A stretch of 41,975 nucleotides of DNA from Brevibacterium sanguinis (GTDB taxonomy: Bacteria; Actinomycetota; Actinomycetes; Actinomycetales; Brevibacteriaceae), in the NCBI RefSeq assembly GCF_003315415.1, contig NZ_QNSB01000017.1:1-41975 (forward strand). The letters are read 5' to 3'. Shown here in pieces: positions 30,586-38,593 of this stretch. Both the position numbers and the translations under genes were made by a program. How positions within the stretch are numbered: the first letter of the stretch is position 1; every line of letters begins with the position of its first letter. Below the pieces are notes generated by a model, which made no database searches, was not told the DNA's origin, and saw nothing but the letters and a program-made list of their open reading frames with translations.

Positions 30586-32064
30586 TCAGGGGGACAGACT
30601 GGGCGCCTCGGCGATGCCGAACTCGCTGCGCAGCGCCCGACGGGCCGCGAACCACCCGTTCATCCCGTGCACCCCGGGTGCGGGGGGCGTCGCCGAGGAG
30701 CACAGGTAGGCGCCTGGGATGCCGAGGCTGTAGTCGTCCCACGCCAGCCTCGGCCGGGCCATCATCCGGTAGAAGGAGACGACGCCCGCGGCGATGTCCC
30801 CGCCGATGTAGTTCTGGTTGTGGGCGGCCATCTCCGAGGCCGGGATCGCGTGGGAGGCGACGATCGTGTCGCGGAAGCCCGGGGCGAAGCGTTCGAGCTG
30901 CCGGATGATGTACTCGGTGGGGTCGAGCGGGCAGTCGAAGGGGACATGGCAGTAGGTCCACAGCGGGCGCAGGCCTCCCACCTCGCGGTTCGGGTCGAAG
31001 ACCGTGGGGTCGGAGACGAGGGCGACGGGGTGGCGCGGCATCCGCCCGGCCATGACCTCGGCCTCGGCGGCGGCCATCTGCGCTCTGGTCCCGCCGACGT
31101 GGATCGTGCCGGCCCGGCCGATCTCCGGGTCCGCCCAGGGCACGGGGGCGTTGAGGACGAAGTCGACCTTCGCCGCGGCGTTGCCCTGTCGGAAGGAGCG
31201 CAGCGCCCTGTCGACGCGGTCCGGGAGGCGCCCGGAGAAGATCTGCGCGGCGTTCAGCGCCGAGGTGTCGAGCAGATAGGTGCGGGCGGCGGGCAGCTCG
31301 GAGACGCGGTCGATCCGCGCGCCGGTCGTGACCGTGCCGCCGTGGGCCTCGAGGTCGGCGACCATGAGGTCGATGATCGCCTGCGAACCGCCGACGGGGG
31401 ACGGCCAGCCCCCGGCATGCGCGAGCGTCGAGAGCATCGTCGCCGTCGCCGCGGTGCCCATGCTCGGCAGAGCCCCGATGGCGTGCGCGGCGACCCCGGT
31501 GAACAGCGCCTGGCTCGTCTCATGGGACAGCGGGATGTTCCATGCGGGGCTCGCCTGTGACAGGAGTCGGAGCCCGAACCTCACGACGTTCGCGATGCCG
31601 GGCACGTCGCGGAGGGTCTGCGGCAGGGACCGCTTGTCGCCGAGCGAGAGCCAGATCGCATCATCGACGCGGTCGAGCAGAGGTGCGAAGAAGCGCCGCC
31701 ATTCGGGACCGGCCGCGCCGAGGTGGTCGACCGTGGCATCGAGGTCGTGGAACGCCAGCGCGGCCGGCTGTCCGTCGAGCGGCTGGGCGTAGGAGATCTC
31801 GGGGGTGGTCAGCTCGAGACCGCGAGCGAGCAGATCGAACTCGACGAAGAAGGGGCTGGCGATCGCGAGCGGGTGAACGGCCGAGCAGATGTCGTGAGTG
31901 ATCCCCGGGGCGAGCCCGAGGTCGAGAGTGCGGGCGCCGCCTCCGATGGTCTCCTGCGCCTCGAAGACCTCGACCGAGAGACCGGCGCGAGCCATGGTCA
32001 GCGCCGCGGCCATGCCATTGGGTCCGGATCCGACGACAACGACATCTACCTCGGGAGTGCTCAT
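30586..32064 (-). CDS. FAD-dependent phytoene-desaturase-like oxidoreductase
   Basis: 492 aa. The N-terminal dinucleotide fold is clear: VDVVVVGSGPNGMAAALTMA, then VEVFEAQETIGGGARTLDLG. Later blocks FHDLDATVDHL, WPSPVGGSQAIIDLMVADLE and the C-terminal flavin motif GAYLCSSATPPAPGVHGMNG place it with the phytoene dehydrogenase-related/PYROXD2-like oxidoreductases. No carotenoid genes are nearby, so carotenoid synthesis is not implied. TAGACT (on this strand, 32076-32071) ends 6 nt before ATG 32064, suggesting a leaderless message. DUF418 lies 118 bp downstream on the same strand. Confidence 0.85.
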   Translation of the reverse strand: MSTPEVDVVVVGSGPNGMAAALTMARAGLSVEVFEAQETIGGGARTLDLGLAPGITHDICSAVHPLAIASPFFVEFDLLARGLELTTPEISYAQPLDGQPAALAFHDLDATVDHLGAAGPEWRRFFAPLLDRVDDAIWLSLGDKRSLPQTLRDVPGIANVVRFGLRLLSQASPAWNIPLSHETSQALFTGVAAHAIGALPSMGTAATATMLSTLAHAGGWPSPVGGSQAIIDLMVADLEAHGGTVTTGARIDRVSELPAARTYLLDTSALNAAQIFSGRLPDRVDRALRSFRQGNAAAKVDFVLNAPVPWADPEIGRAGTIHVGGTRAQMAAAEAEVMAGRMPRHPVALVSDPTVFDPNREVGGLRPLWTYCHVPFDCPLDPTEYIIRQLERFAPGFRDTIVASHAIPASEMAAHNQNYIGGDIAAGVVSFYRMMARPRLAWDDYSLGIPGAYLCSSATPPAPGVHGMNGWFAARRALRSEFGIAEAPSLSP

Positions 32065-32132
32065 GGGGACAGTCTAGGCGGTCGCTCGAACCGCTCTTCA
32101 AACCCGGACGATCCCGGCGTAGACTCGCACAC
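32065..32132. promoter_or_regulatory. Divergent leaderless promoters of the FAD oxidoreductase and VOC genes
   Basis: TAGACT occurs on both strands of this 68-bp gap: 32076-32071 for the minus gene (6 nt from ATG 32064) and 32120-32125 for the plus gene (7 nt from ATG 32133). Neither gene has a ribosome binding site. Confidence 0.55.
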
Positions 32133-32504
32133 ATGGCTATCGCAAAGCAGCCCATCATCGTCCTCGATGCCCCCGACGCGGTCGAACTCGCGCAGTTCTA
32201 CGCGAAGCTGCTCGACTGGGAGGTCAAGGTCGACGCCGGCGACGAGACGTGGGTGGAGATCACCTCGGACTCCTGGCCGCCGATCTGCTTCCAGCAGGTC
32301 GAGGACTATCGTGCCCCGAGCTGGCCGAGCCAGAGTCATCCGCAGCAGATGCACATCGACGTCGTCGTCGACGACCTCGATACCGCCGAGGCGGCTGTCC
32401 TCGACATCGGTGCGGGCAAGGCCGACTTCCAGCCCGGCGAGACGTTCAGGGTGTTCCTCGACCCCGCCGGGCATCCGTTCTGCCTCTGCGCCGAGAGCTC
32501 CTGA
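32133..32504 (+). CDS. VOC/glyoxalase-fold protein
   Basis: 123 aa, one vicinal-oxygen-chelate module: VLDAPDAVELAQFYAKLLDW, VKVDAGDETWVEI, HIDVVVDDLDTAEAAVLDIG, and the end RVFLDPAGHPFCLC. This matches the actinobacterial glyoxalase-like single-domain group, which act as dimers or bind small ligands. The metal-ligand pattern is not decisive, so an enzyme or resistance role cannot be told apart. TAGACT ends 7 nt before the ATG. Confidence 0.85.
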   Translation: MAIAKQPIIVLDAPDAVELAQFYAKLLDWEVKVDAGDETWVEITSDSWPPICFQQVEDYRAPSWPSQSHPQQMHIDVVVDDLDTAEAAVLDIGAGKADFQPGETFRVFLDPAGHPFCLCAESS

Positions 32505-32572
32505 GCCGACCGGACGTCCCGGGACTCCATCGGCCACCCGAGGACTCCGCAACCCGCGAGTACAGTGGTCGC

Positions 32573-33127
32573 ATGCGCGTTCTCACCTCATTCGCCGACC
32601 ATCCGCCCGTGCCGTGGGCCAATGGCGGCGGGGAGACGACCGAGCTCGTGTCCCTCGATGACTCCCGGCAGCTGACTCCGCGGCGGCCCGCCTGGCGTCT
32701 GAGCGTGGCCCGGCTCGAGTCACCGGGTCCCTTCTCCTCCCTGCCGGGAATGGCGCGGACCTTCCTGCCGGTCGGCGCCGAGGTGGTCCTGTCGATCGAC
32801 GGAGACGAGCGACGCGTGACCGAGGACCACCCCGTCAGCTTCGACGGGGGCCAGGAGGTCCGCCTCGTCGACCTCCCGACGCCGTGCTTCGCCCTCAACC
32901 TCATGGTCGCGTATGACAGCGGTGACCGCGATCCGGCTGTCGCGACCGACACCGACGGACTCGGCCCGGCTGTCGCGATGACGCTGGGGAACCCTCCGCA
33001 CGGGGGCGAGCGCGAGCACTTCGCGGTGACCCTGGAGAAGACCCCCGAGCTACCACGGTTCCAGCTCATCCACCTCGGCGCCGACGAATCACTGCCCGCG
33101 GAACTGCGCGTCGCCTTCCTCCACTGA
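32573..33127 (+). CDS. HutD/Ves family cupin protein
   Basis: 184 aa from ATG 32573. Family pattern: VPWANGGGETTELVSL, WRLSVARLESPGPFSSLPGM, RTFLPVGAEVVLSIDGDERR and CFALNLMVAYDSGD. HutD is named from histidine-utilisation clusters and Ves from an E. coli cold-induced gene; the molecular role is uncertain. No hut genes are near. TACAGT (32561-32566) ends 6 nt before the ATG. It follows the VOC gene by 68 bp but probably has this own start point. Confidence 0.82.
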   Translation: MRVLTSFADHPPVPWANGGGETTELVSLDDSRQLTPRRPAWRLSVARLESPGPFSSLPGMARTFLPVGAEVVLSIDGDERRVTEDHPVSFDGGQEVRLVDLPTPCFALNLMVAYDSGDRDPAVATDTDGLGPAVAMTLGNPPHGGEREHFAVTLEKTPELPRFQLIHLGADESLPAELRVAFLH

Positions 33128-33196
33128 CGCCCCCGTCCCGGTGCGGGCGTGGGCCCGGCCAAACCGACCGTACCAACCTATAGCGGTGGAGTGATG

Positions 33197-33917
33197 TTAG
33201 CTGGCCAGGTGCTTACACTTATCGGCCACAAACTCGACGGTCTTATAGTCCCAGATGACATGCACGTTCTGCCCGGCTCGCACGGTCGCGATGCGGAAAA
33301 TGCAACAGAGGACTTTGACCTGACCGTTCGACGCGACTTTCATTTCCGTGGCGCCCCCGATCGTATGCAGTGTCATACGGTTGTGCTGGGGCCCAGCATC
33401 CTGACCGGAGTTGTCCGTTGAATACCCAACCCGGGAGGAGACCGCCGAAGGTGGGACTGCCGGCATTCGATGCTCGGGCACCAGCAGTGGAGCGGTATCG
33501 GTGGCCGTCCACGCCTCCGAAGGTGTCTCGCCGTCCAGAGCTTGGCGGACCCGCTCATTGTTGTATTATTCGTCGAACTCGTCGACCAGCTCCTGTAACG
33601 CAGCGATGTTCTTGCCGGCAGGCGTGATTGAACGCAAGCCCGCTATCAGACAGAAGTCGTTGCGGCTTGCCCCAGTGGCGCATGCTGGTGGGGGCATTAG
33701 GTCCTACCTCTTCATCCATGCCGCGACCGACATAGGGCCGCTTCAAATCCCTGCCCAAGAGCCAAGACCAAACCGCAAGCGCGTGCTCGATCACCTTCGG
33801 ATCGGGCGGCCGCGGGCTGTGGTGGGAGCCTGGCTGGGTGGCTCCCACCAGTCCCTTCTCGGCCGCTCGCCGTCGGATCTTGTAGAACACCGACCTGCTG
33901 ATTCCGTACCGGTCGCA
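33197..33917 (-). pseudogene. Decayed IS481-family transposase
   Basis: Read leftwards: RYGISRSVFYKIRRRAAEKG LV (the helix-turn-helix head) and GKPQRLLSDSGLAFN (second catalytic region) are in one frame. VDEFDE, a TAA at 33568-33566, YNNERVRQALDGETPSEAW and the C-terminal VRAGQNVHVIWDYKTVEF to the stop at 33197 are in another frame. Most of the catalytic core between WSWLLGRDL and the SDSG block is missing, and a stop lies just upstream of the head (near 33920). So the element has an internal deletion, a frameshift and nonsense codons. GC content is lower than in the genes to the left. It marks an old insertion site at the left edge of the catabolic cluster. Confidence 0.8.
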
Positions 33918-34152
33918 TTAGCATCCGATCTCGGTTCGCGAGCGTCCATCGCACATCAGCGGGCACATGATTCGATTTCATCCACCAAGCCCACCCGACC
34001 GGGATCGTCCAAGATGCCAGGAGACTTCACTCGCTCACGCGGCTAAGCCCTTAGTCGTGAAGAGCCCTCGACGCTGGCCACCACTTCGCCTCCAGGACGG
34101 GCGAAAATCAGTGCTTGGTTCACCGAAAGACGAGGGCCCGATCAACCCATGA
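33918..34152. other. Mobile-element debris without a gene
   Basis: No open frame here has family sequence or a ribosome site. GGCTCTTCACGA on the minus strand (about 34057-34068) recalls the tips of ISL3-type elements, but no partner end was found. The stretch probably consists of scars left by insertion sequences between the transposase remnant and the MFS promoter. Confidence 0.4.
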
Positions 34153-34169
34153 ATTCCGTGACACGGAAT
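34153..34169. promoter_or_regulatory. Perfect 17-bp palindrome, candidate IclR operator at the MFS promoter
   Basis: ATTCCGTGACACGGAAT has 8-bp perfect arms around a central A and ends one base before the -35 box at 34171. Related 17-mers occur upstream of the iclR gene (36344-36360) and twice before the PRTase gene (36566-36604), each matching this sequence at about 12 of 17 positions. Confidence 0.65.
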
Positions 34170-34170
34170 G

Positions 34171-34200
34171 TTGACTTTCACAGGACGGTCACAATAAGAT
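34171..34200 (+). promoter_or_regulatory. Promoter of the MFS transporter gene
   Basis: TTGACT (34171-34176) and TAAGAT (34195-34200) are 18 nt apart, a good vegetative promoter. The start point near 34207 leaves a leader of about 100 nt before ATG 34309. The palindrome directly upstream of the -35 box fits either activation or blocking by the nearby IclR protein. Confidence 0.6.
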
Positions 34201-34308
34201 GATCGACGTCACATAGATGTGTCCGAACCTGGGCGTCCACCTATCTTGAGCGTCGACGCTTACCGTTCGATCATCCGGTTAACGGAGAATGCGCGAGGAG
34301 AATGTGCA

Positions 34309-35553
34309 ATGGAAGACAAAACATCGGTCACCGCACGCAGTGAACGTCCGAAAATGGACTCGTACGGCAAGAAGGCCGTGTTCGCCGCAGGCGTCGGATA
34401 CGGCCTGGACGGATTCGACCTTCTGATCCTCAGCTTTGCGCTGTCTCCGATCATCGCGGAATTCGGATTCAGCGACACGACTGCCGGATCTTTAACCACG
34501 CTGACCCTCCTGGGGGCCGTAATCGGCGGCTTGCTCTTCGGTGCTCTCAGCGATCGGTTCGGACGAGTCCGGGTCCTCACCTGGTCTGTCGTCTTCTTCG
34601 CCGTATTTACCGGTATGGCGGCTTTCGCTCAGGGTTATGTCGATCTGGCAATCTATCGATTTCTGGCGGGAGTTGGCATCGGTGGCGAGTTTGGCTGCGG
34701 CATGGCTCTGGCATCGGAGGCCGTGCCGGCTAAGCTTCGTGCTCGGGCGACCTCACTTGTCGCCACGGGCTTCCAGCTCGGCGTACTGGCTGCGTCTCTT
34801 CTATCGGCGCCGATTATCTCCCTGGTCGGTTGGCGTGGATTGTTTGCCGTGGGCATTGTCCCTGCGATCGTGGCCATCGTCTTCCGCAAACGACTTCACG
34901 AATCGCCGAAGTATCTCGAGCAGCAGGCGTCCCAGGGTAAGCAGGCAAGTCCGTTCGAGCTGTTCAAGGGCTTGTTCTCGACCAAATACTTCGTCCGTAT
35001 CTCGATCGCCATGATCATTCTCTGCGCTGTTCAGAACTTCGGCTACTACAGCATCATCACTTGGTTGCCTCGCTACCTCGAGTCGGAACTGGGCTTGAGT
35101 CTGACCAATTCCTCACTTTGGACTGCCGTTACTATCGCCGGAATGCTGGTTGGACTTTTCACGTTCGGGCAACTTGCCGACAAGTGGGGGCGCCGTTACA
35201 CCTTCTGGACGTTCCAGATTGGTGCCGGTGTTTCCATGCTCGTCTACAGTCAACTGACCGATCCGACTGTTCTGCTTATCGGTGGATTCTTCATGGGGGT
35301 GTTCGCTAACGGAGCCCTCGGCGGATACGGTGCACTTCTGGCTGAGCTGTACCCCACTTGGATGCGGGGGACAGCGCAGAACGGGATCTACAATATCGGC
35401 CGTGCCATCGGTGGTCTCGCTCCCGTCACCGTTGCGTGGATCTCCTCGAATCATGGGTTCGCCTTCGCGCTGCTCATTCTCCCGTGCATCTATGTCCTCG
35501 CCTTTTTCACCATGCTCGCAGTGCCGGACAAGACGGGCGAGGCTTTGGAGTGA
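34309..35553 (+). CDS. MFS transporter, aromatic/organic acid:H+ symporter (AAHS) type
   Basis: 414 aa from ATG 34309 with GAGGAG 8 nt upstream; about twelve membrane segments. AAHS-like motifs: GVGYGLDGFDLLILSFAL (membrane-embedded Asp pair), GGLLFGALSDRFGRVRVLTW, RFLAGVGIGGEFGCGMALAS, and FGQLADKWGRRYTFW in the second half. Such carriers import acids such as 4-hydroxybenzoate, and some take other heterocyclic acids. As the first gene of the catabolic cluster it should import the cluster's substrate. The gene has visibly lower GC and more A/T-ended codons than the genes left of the IS remnant, a sign of transfer. It converges on iclR with 9 bp between. Confidence 0.88.
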   Translation: MEDKTSVTARSERPKMDSYGKKAVFAAGVGYGLDGFDLLILSFALSPIIAEFGFSDTTAGSLTTLTLLGAVIGGLLFGALSDRFGRVRVLTWSVVFFAVFTGMAAFAQGYVDLAIYRFLAGVGIGGEFGCGMALASEAVPAKLRARATSLVATGFQLGVLAASLLSAPIISLVGWRGLFAVGIVPAIVAIVFRKRLHESPKYLEQQASQGKQASPFELFKGLFSTKYFVRISIAMIILCAVQNFGYYSIITWLPRYLESELGLSLTNSSLWTAVTIAGMLVGLFTFGQLADKWGRRYTFWTFQIGAGVSMLVYSQLTDPTVLLIGGFFMGVFANGALGGYGALLAELYPTWMRGTAQNGIYNIGRAIGGLAPVTVAWISSNHGFAFALLILPCIYVLAFFTMLAVPDKTGEALE

Positions 35554-35562
35554 TCGTTCCCC

Positions 35563-36318
35563 CTAAGTGTCCCGACTGGTTGCTCCGAGTTCGTGTGAGA
35601 CGACCCGGCCAGCTTGCCGAGTGGAGGCAATGAGCTCTTCTCTCCGGTTTGCCGACTGCATGCTGGAAAGTGGGGCGACCGTGGTAATCGCGAACGGGAT
35701 GGGTCCTTTTCCGTCAGACAGGGGCGTGGACACCGCCCAAGTGAAGTCCTCCATCTCGTCGTCGCATACGTCGTAACCTAGCGTTCGAGAACTGGCTAGG
35801 TGACTCTTGAGCACCTCCTTGGAGGTGATCGTGCGAGCTGTGTACTGCTCGAGCGTCGCATCGGCCAAGATGTCATCGATCTCGTCCTCGGGCAGCATCG
35901 ACATGATCGCGCGCGCCGAGGAAGCCGCATTGAGCGGCAGAGTGGTTCCGACCTGCACATGGTGGCGCAGAGAGCGAGTGCCTTCGAAGAACTCGATACA
36001 GACGACTTTGGCGCCTGTCATCTCGGCAAGGAATGCGGCTTCTCCATGTTGCCGGACAAGATTGCGCAGAACTGGGGCAGCCGCTTCGCGCACCTGATGC
36101 GACGAGGTGTTCGACAGCAGAGCACGAACAGCGGGACCCAGTAGATAACGCCTCTTGTTAGTGCGAATCACGAATCCACGATCCTCGAGATCCTTCATGA
36201 AGCGGTGCACCGTCGAGGGAGAGAGCGACAGCTCCTGTGATATCTCCGCCAACGACATGCTCGACTGACTGCGCGCGATCACCTCCAGGATGTCGAGAGT
36301 GCGGTGGACAGGCTGCAT
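35563..36318 (-). CDS. IclR family transcriptional regulator of the catabolic cluster
   Basis: 251 aa from ATG 36318, AAGGAGGA 5 nt upstream. The N-terminal winged helix covers about residues 5-60 (VHRTLDILEVIARSQSSMSL, SQELSLSPSTVHRFMKDLED, RYLLGPAVRALL). The ligand-binding GAF-like half follows (AAFLAEMTGAKVVCIEFFEG, HHVQVGTTLPLNAASSARAI, and FTWAVSTPLSDGKGPIPFAI). IclR proteins sense pathway intermediates and often regulate themselves and neighbouring catabolic operons. It is convergent with the MFS gene and divergent from the PRTase operon, and candidate operators lie on all three promoters. Confidence 0.9.
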   Translation of the reverse strand: MQPVHRTLDILEVIARSQSSMSLAEISQELSLSPSTVHRFMKDLEDRGFVIRTNKRRYLLGPAVRALLSNTSSHQVREAAAPVLRNLVRQHGEAAFLAEMTGAKVVCIEFFEGTRSLRHHVQVGTTLPLNAASSARAIMSMLPEDEIDDILADATLEQYTARTITSKEVLKSHLASSRTLGYDVCDDEMEDFTWAVSTPLSDGKGPIPFAITTVAPLSSMQSANRREELIASTRQAGRVVSHELGATSRDT

Positions 36319-36343
36319 GCATTCCTCCTTGTGGGAGACAAGA

Positions 36344-36360
36344 TTTTCGTGTCGCAGAAG
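36344..36360. promoter_or_regulatory. Candidate IclR operator at its own promoter
   Basis: TTTTCGTGTCGCAGAAG matches the palindrome at 34153-34169 at about 12 of 17 positions, including TTxxCGTG and the closing GAA. It lies 26 bp upstream of the iclR start, where binding would block transcription. Confidence 0.45.
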
Positions 36361-36565
36361 AGTCTATCTCCGAGGTCACAGGCCCCATCGCTTCCAAATG
36401 CTGGAGCCTGCTCCATGCAGCTGAGTTCGCGGGGGCTTCTCGGTCGGCATGCACAGGATCAGGAGTCCCCGGTTGAGCGTACCGGAGACTGTGCCTTGGC
36501 AAACGCGATGTCCCATGGTCCAGCTGCTCGAGGAGGATTGACCTCGTATCAAACTTTGGAGTAGT
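36361..36565. other. Intergenic region between iclR and the PRTase gene with no supported gene
   Basis: About 200 bp of mixed composition. Short open frames on both strands lack ribosome sites and family sequence. Together with the operator-like sites at either end, it forms the divergent control region of the cluster. Confidence 0.5.
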
Positions 36566-36604
36566 GTTGTGTCACACGAAATACTAGTTTTCATCACACG
36601 GAAG
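36566..36604. promoter_or_regulatory. Tandem candidate IclR operators at the PRTase promoter
   Basis: GTTGTGTCACACGAAAT (36566-36582) and TTTTCATCACACGGAAG (36588-36604) each match ATTCCGTGACACGGAAT at about 12 of 17 positions, with the right half (ACACGGAA/ACACGAAA) best kept. Their centres are 22 bp apart, about two helical turns. They end 8 bp before the PRTase ATG. Confidence 0.55.
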
Positions 36605-36612
36605 TAGAGCGA

Positions 36613-37239
36613 ATGAGTCGACCGTCTCTCAAAGCCTTCGGTGAATCATCTGGGCTGAGCATCCAAGATCCCGACGAGCGTCACGCGGAGGTTGCGCGTG
36701 ACCTCATCGCCGTCTCCTACCGTCGGCGGTCCTTCCACACTGCAGGGGGAGTCGATTCGGACTACCATCTCGACCCCGACCTCTTTCTCACTAAACCCAC
36801 GGTGCTCCGTCGTCTGGGGAGCCTTCTGGCGCTCCGTATACCCCGGGATGTCGATCGAGTGGTCGGCAGCGAGCCCGGTTCGCTACCTTTGGCCGTGGCC
36901 GTCTCTCTGGCCACGGGGCTGCCCTACACCTCGGCCCGCATCAGGAGGGAGTCGGTCACCTTGGCCGGAGAGGTCCACCAGGGCGAGAAGGTGGTATTAC
37001 TCGAGGACGTGCTCAGTTCGGGCAGTCACGCCCGGCGCTCGGTGCAGGTCCTGCGGTCCGCAGGTGTCGAGGTCAAAGCCGTCCTCGGTGTCGTCGATCG
37101 CGGTGAAGGGGCCGGCGAATTGTTGAGCAGGGAGAACGTCGATCTGGTCAGCCTCTATACGATCGCCGAGCTATCCACGAATGCGTTGATCCGTCGATTC
37201 GTCCCGGCTGAGGGCGACAATGCGGAGGGGGAGCTGTGA
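36613..37239 (+). CDS. Orotate phosphoribosyltransferase-like PRTase
   Basis: 208 aa. The type I PRTase fold is readable: DSDYHLDPDLFLTKPTVLRR (hood and substrate loop), RDVDRVVGSEPGSLPLAVAV, ATGLPYTSARIRR and the PRPP loop VVLLEDVLSSGSHARRS (from residue 127). The acidic pair and small residues of the loop are kept (ED, then SSGS in place of the usual TTGG), so it may be active. OPRT transfers orotate onto PRPP. Placed at the head of a ureide-type catabolic operon rather than beside pyrimidine synthesis genes, it could salvage or sense orotate or a related base. It overlaps the next gene by one base. Confidence 0.78.
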   Translation: MSRPSLKAFGESSGLSIQDPDERHAEVARDLIAVSYRRRSFHTAGGVDSDYHLDPDLFLTKPTVLRRLGSLLALRIPRDVDRVVGSEPGSLPLAVAVSLATGLPYTSARIRRESVTLAGEVHQGEKVVLLEDVLSSGSHARRSVQVLRSAGVEVKAVLGVVDRGEGAGELLSRENVDLVSLYTIAELSTNALIRRFVPAEGDNAEGEL

Positions 37240-38513
37240 TGGCGGCAGAATCCCACCACTCCGAACTCGTCGCCAGCGGTGAACGTCTGCAGTCCAGGAT
37301 CGATCGGCTCGCGGAGATCTCGCAGCCTGGGAGAGGCGTAAGCCGCCTGGCCTACTCCCATGATGAACGCGCTGCGCATGACCTCGTCTCCCAGTGGTTC
37401 GCCGAGGCGGGATGCGCCGTCACCACGGATCCGGCCGGTAACACCATCGCGGAACGCGAGGGCACCGAGCAGGGGCTCGGAGCTCTCGGTGCGGGGAGCC
37501 ATCTTGACTCCGTCTACTGCGGCGGAGCATACGACGGGATCGTTGGAGTTGTAGCCGGGCTAGAGATCGCTCAGCTACTTCATGAGGCCGGCGCTGCCAC
37601 CCGGCATCCCCTGCGGTTCGTTGCCTTCGCTGGGGAAGAGGGGGCCCGCTTCGGCCAGGCGTGCATCGGCTCCAAGCTTGCCGCGGGCATGACGAGCTTG
37701 GAAGATCTCGAAGCCCTCACCGACAGGGACGGGATCGCGTTGATCAAGGCCATGAGCTATCTTGGTTTCGACCCTGAGCGAGCGACAACCGAACCATGGC
37801 GAGCCCGGGATTGGAGTGCTTTCCTCGAACTCCACATTGAGCAGGGAAGCGTGTTGGAGAAGACCGGTGCAGAGGTCGGGATCGTCGATATGATCTCCGG
37901 TTCCACCCGGTTGCAATTCATTCTATCCGGGGTCCCATCCCACACAGGTGGCACCCCAATGCAGGGCCGTGCGGATGCACTGGCGGCGGCCGCGGAGTGC
38001 GTGCTCATCGCCGAGGCGCTCGCTTCGGACGTTGAGCACCGGGGTACCCGAGCGACGGTGGGCAAGCTCGATGTCGATCCGAACTCCATCACAACGATCC
38101 CCGGGCGAGTCACATTCAGCCTTGACGTGCGCGACATCGATGCCGATCGACAGCGGGCTGCCGCGAGCTTCATCGCCCAGCAGGCGCTGGAAGTGTGCAC
38201 CCGGCGCGGTGTGAGGATGGAGCTGGAGGTCCTCGCCGACACTTCACCGGTAATCCTGCCCACTCTCATCCGCGAGCAGACGAGCGATGCCGCGCGAGTT
38301 CGCGAGACCTCGTATCGTGTGCTCACCTCCGGGGCGAGCCACGATGCGCAGATGATCAACACGATCGTACCCACCGGGCTGATCTTCATTCCCAGTCGGA
38401 ACGGCGGTCTGTCCCATGTGCCGGATGAGTTCAGCACGAGCGAGGACATCGCCGTCGGCACGAATGTGCTGCTGGAGACCTTGCTCAACCTCGATTCGAA
38501 CCTTTCGAACTGA
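37239..38513 (+). CDS. M20 amidohydrolase: N-carbamoyl-amino-acid hydrolase / allantoate amidohydrolase type
   Basis: 424 aa from ATG 37239 (GGAGGGGGAG ribosome site); a GTG at 37236 is in frame. Metal-site motifs of the family are intact: GSHLDSVYCGGAYDGIVGVV, VAFAGEEGARFG, FLELHIEQGSVLE, SHTGGTPMQGRADAL in the dimer-domain hinge, and SGASHDAQM then SRNGGLSHVPDEFS. Members need two metal ions and release CO2 and ammonia from N-carbamoyl-beta-alanine, N-carbamoyl-L-amino acids or allantoate. Following a ring-opening enzyme of the same operon, it most likely removes the carbamoyl group from the opened product. A close paralogous role as ureidosuccinase would fit the cluster. Confidence 0.88.
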   Translation: MAAESHHSELVASGERLQSRIDRLAEISQPGRGVSRLAYSHDERAAHDLVSQWFAEAGCAVTTDPAGNTIAEREGTEQGLGALGAGSHLDSVYCGGAYDGIVGVVAGLEIAQLLHEAGAATRHPLRFVAFAGEEGARFGQACIGSKLAAGMTSLEDLEALTDRDGIALIKAMSYLGFDPERATTEPWRARDWSAFLELHIEQGSVLEKTGAEVGIVDMISGSTRLQFILSGVPSHTGGTPMQGRADALAAAAECVLIAEALASDVEHRGTRATVGKLDVDPNSITTIPGRVTFSLDVRDIDADRQRAAASFIAQQALEVCTRRGVRMELEVLADTSPVILPTLIREQTSDAARVRETSYRVLTSGASHDAQMINTIVPTGLIFIPSRNGGLSHVPDEFSTSEDIAVGTNVLLETLLNLDSNLSN

Positions 38514-38593
38514 GGGCGTCTTCGTCGCCGGGCCGCCGTGCAATCTCTCGGCGACCAACTCATCCCCAGTGCACCCAATCGAACAAAGGATAT

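Noticed and set aside
30586..32064. Carotenoid desaturase role for the FAD oxidoreductase
   Set aside because: The protein belongs to the broader phytoene-dehydrogenase-like group, and no crtB, crtE or cyclase gene lies nearby.
33411..34046. Plus-strand open frame of about 210 codons over the transposase remnant
   Set aside because: The minus strand carries recognisable IS481 sequence; the plus frame has no family resemblance or ribosome site.
34050..34150. Terminal repeat of an ISL3-type element (GGCTCTTCACGA)
   Set aside because: Only one end-like string was seen, with no matching inverted partner and no ISL3 transposase.
36237..36597. Short open frames between iclR and the PRTase gene
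   Set aside because: Both strands are open over similar spans, with no ribosome sites; the region is better explained as a control region.
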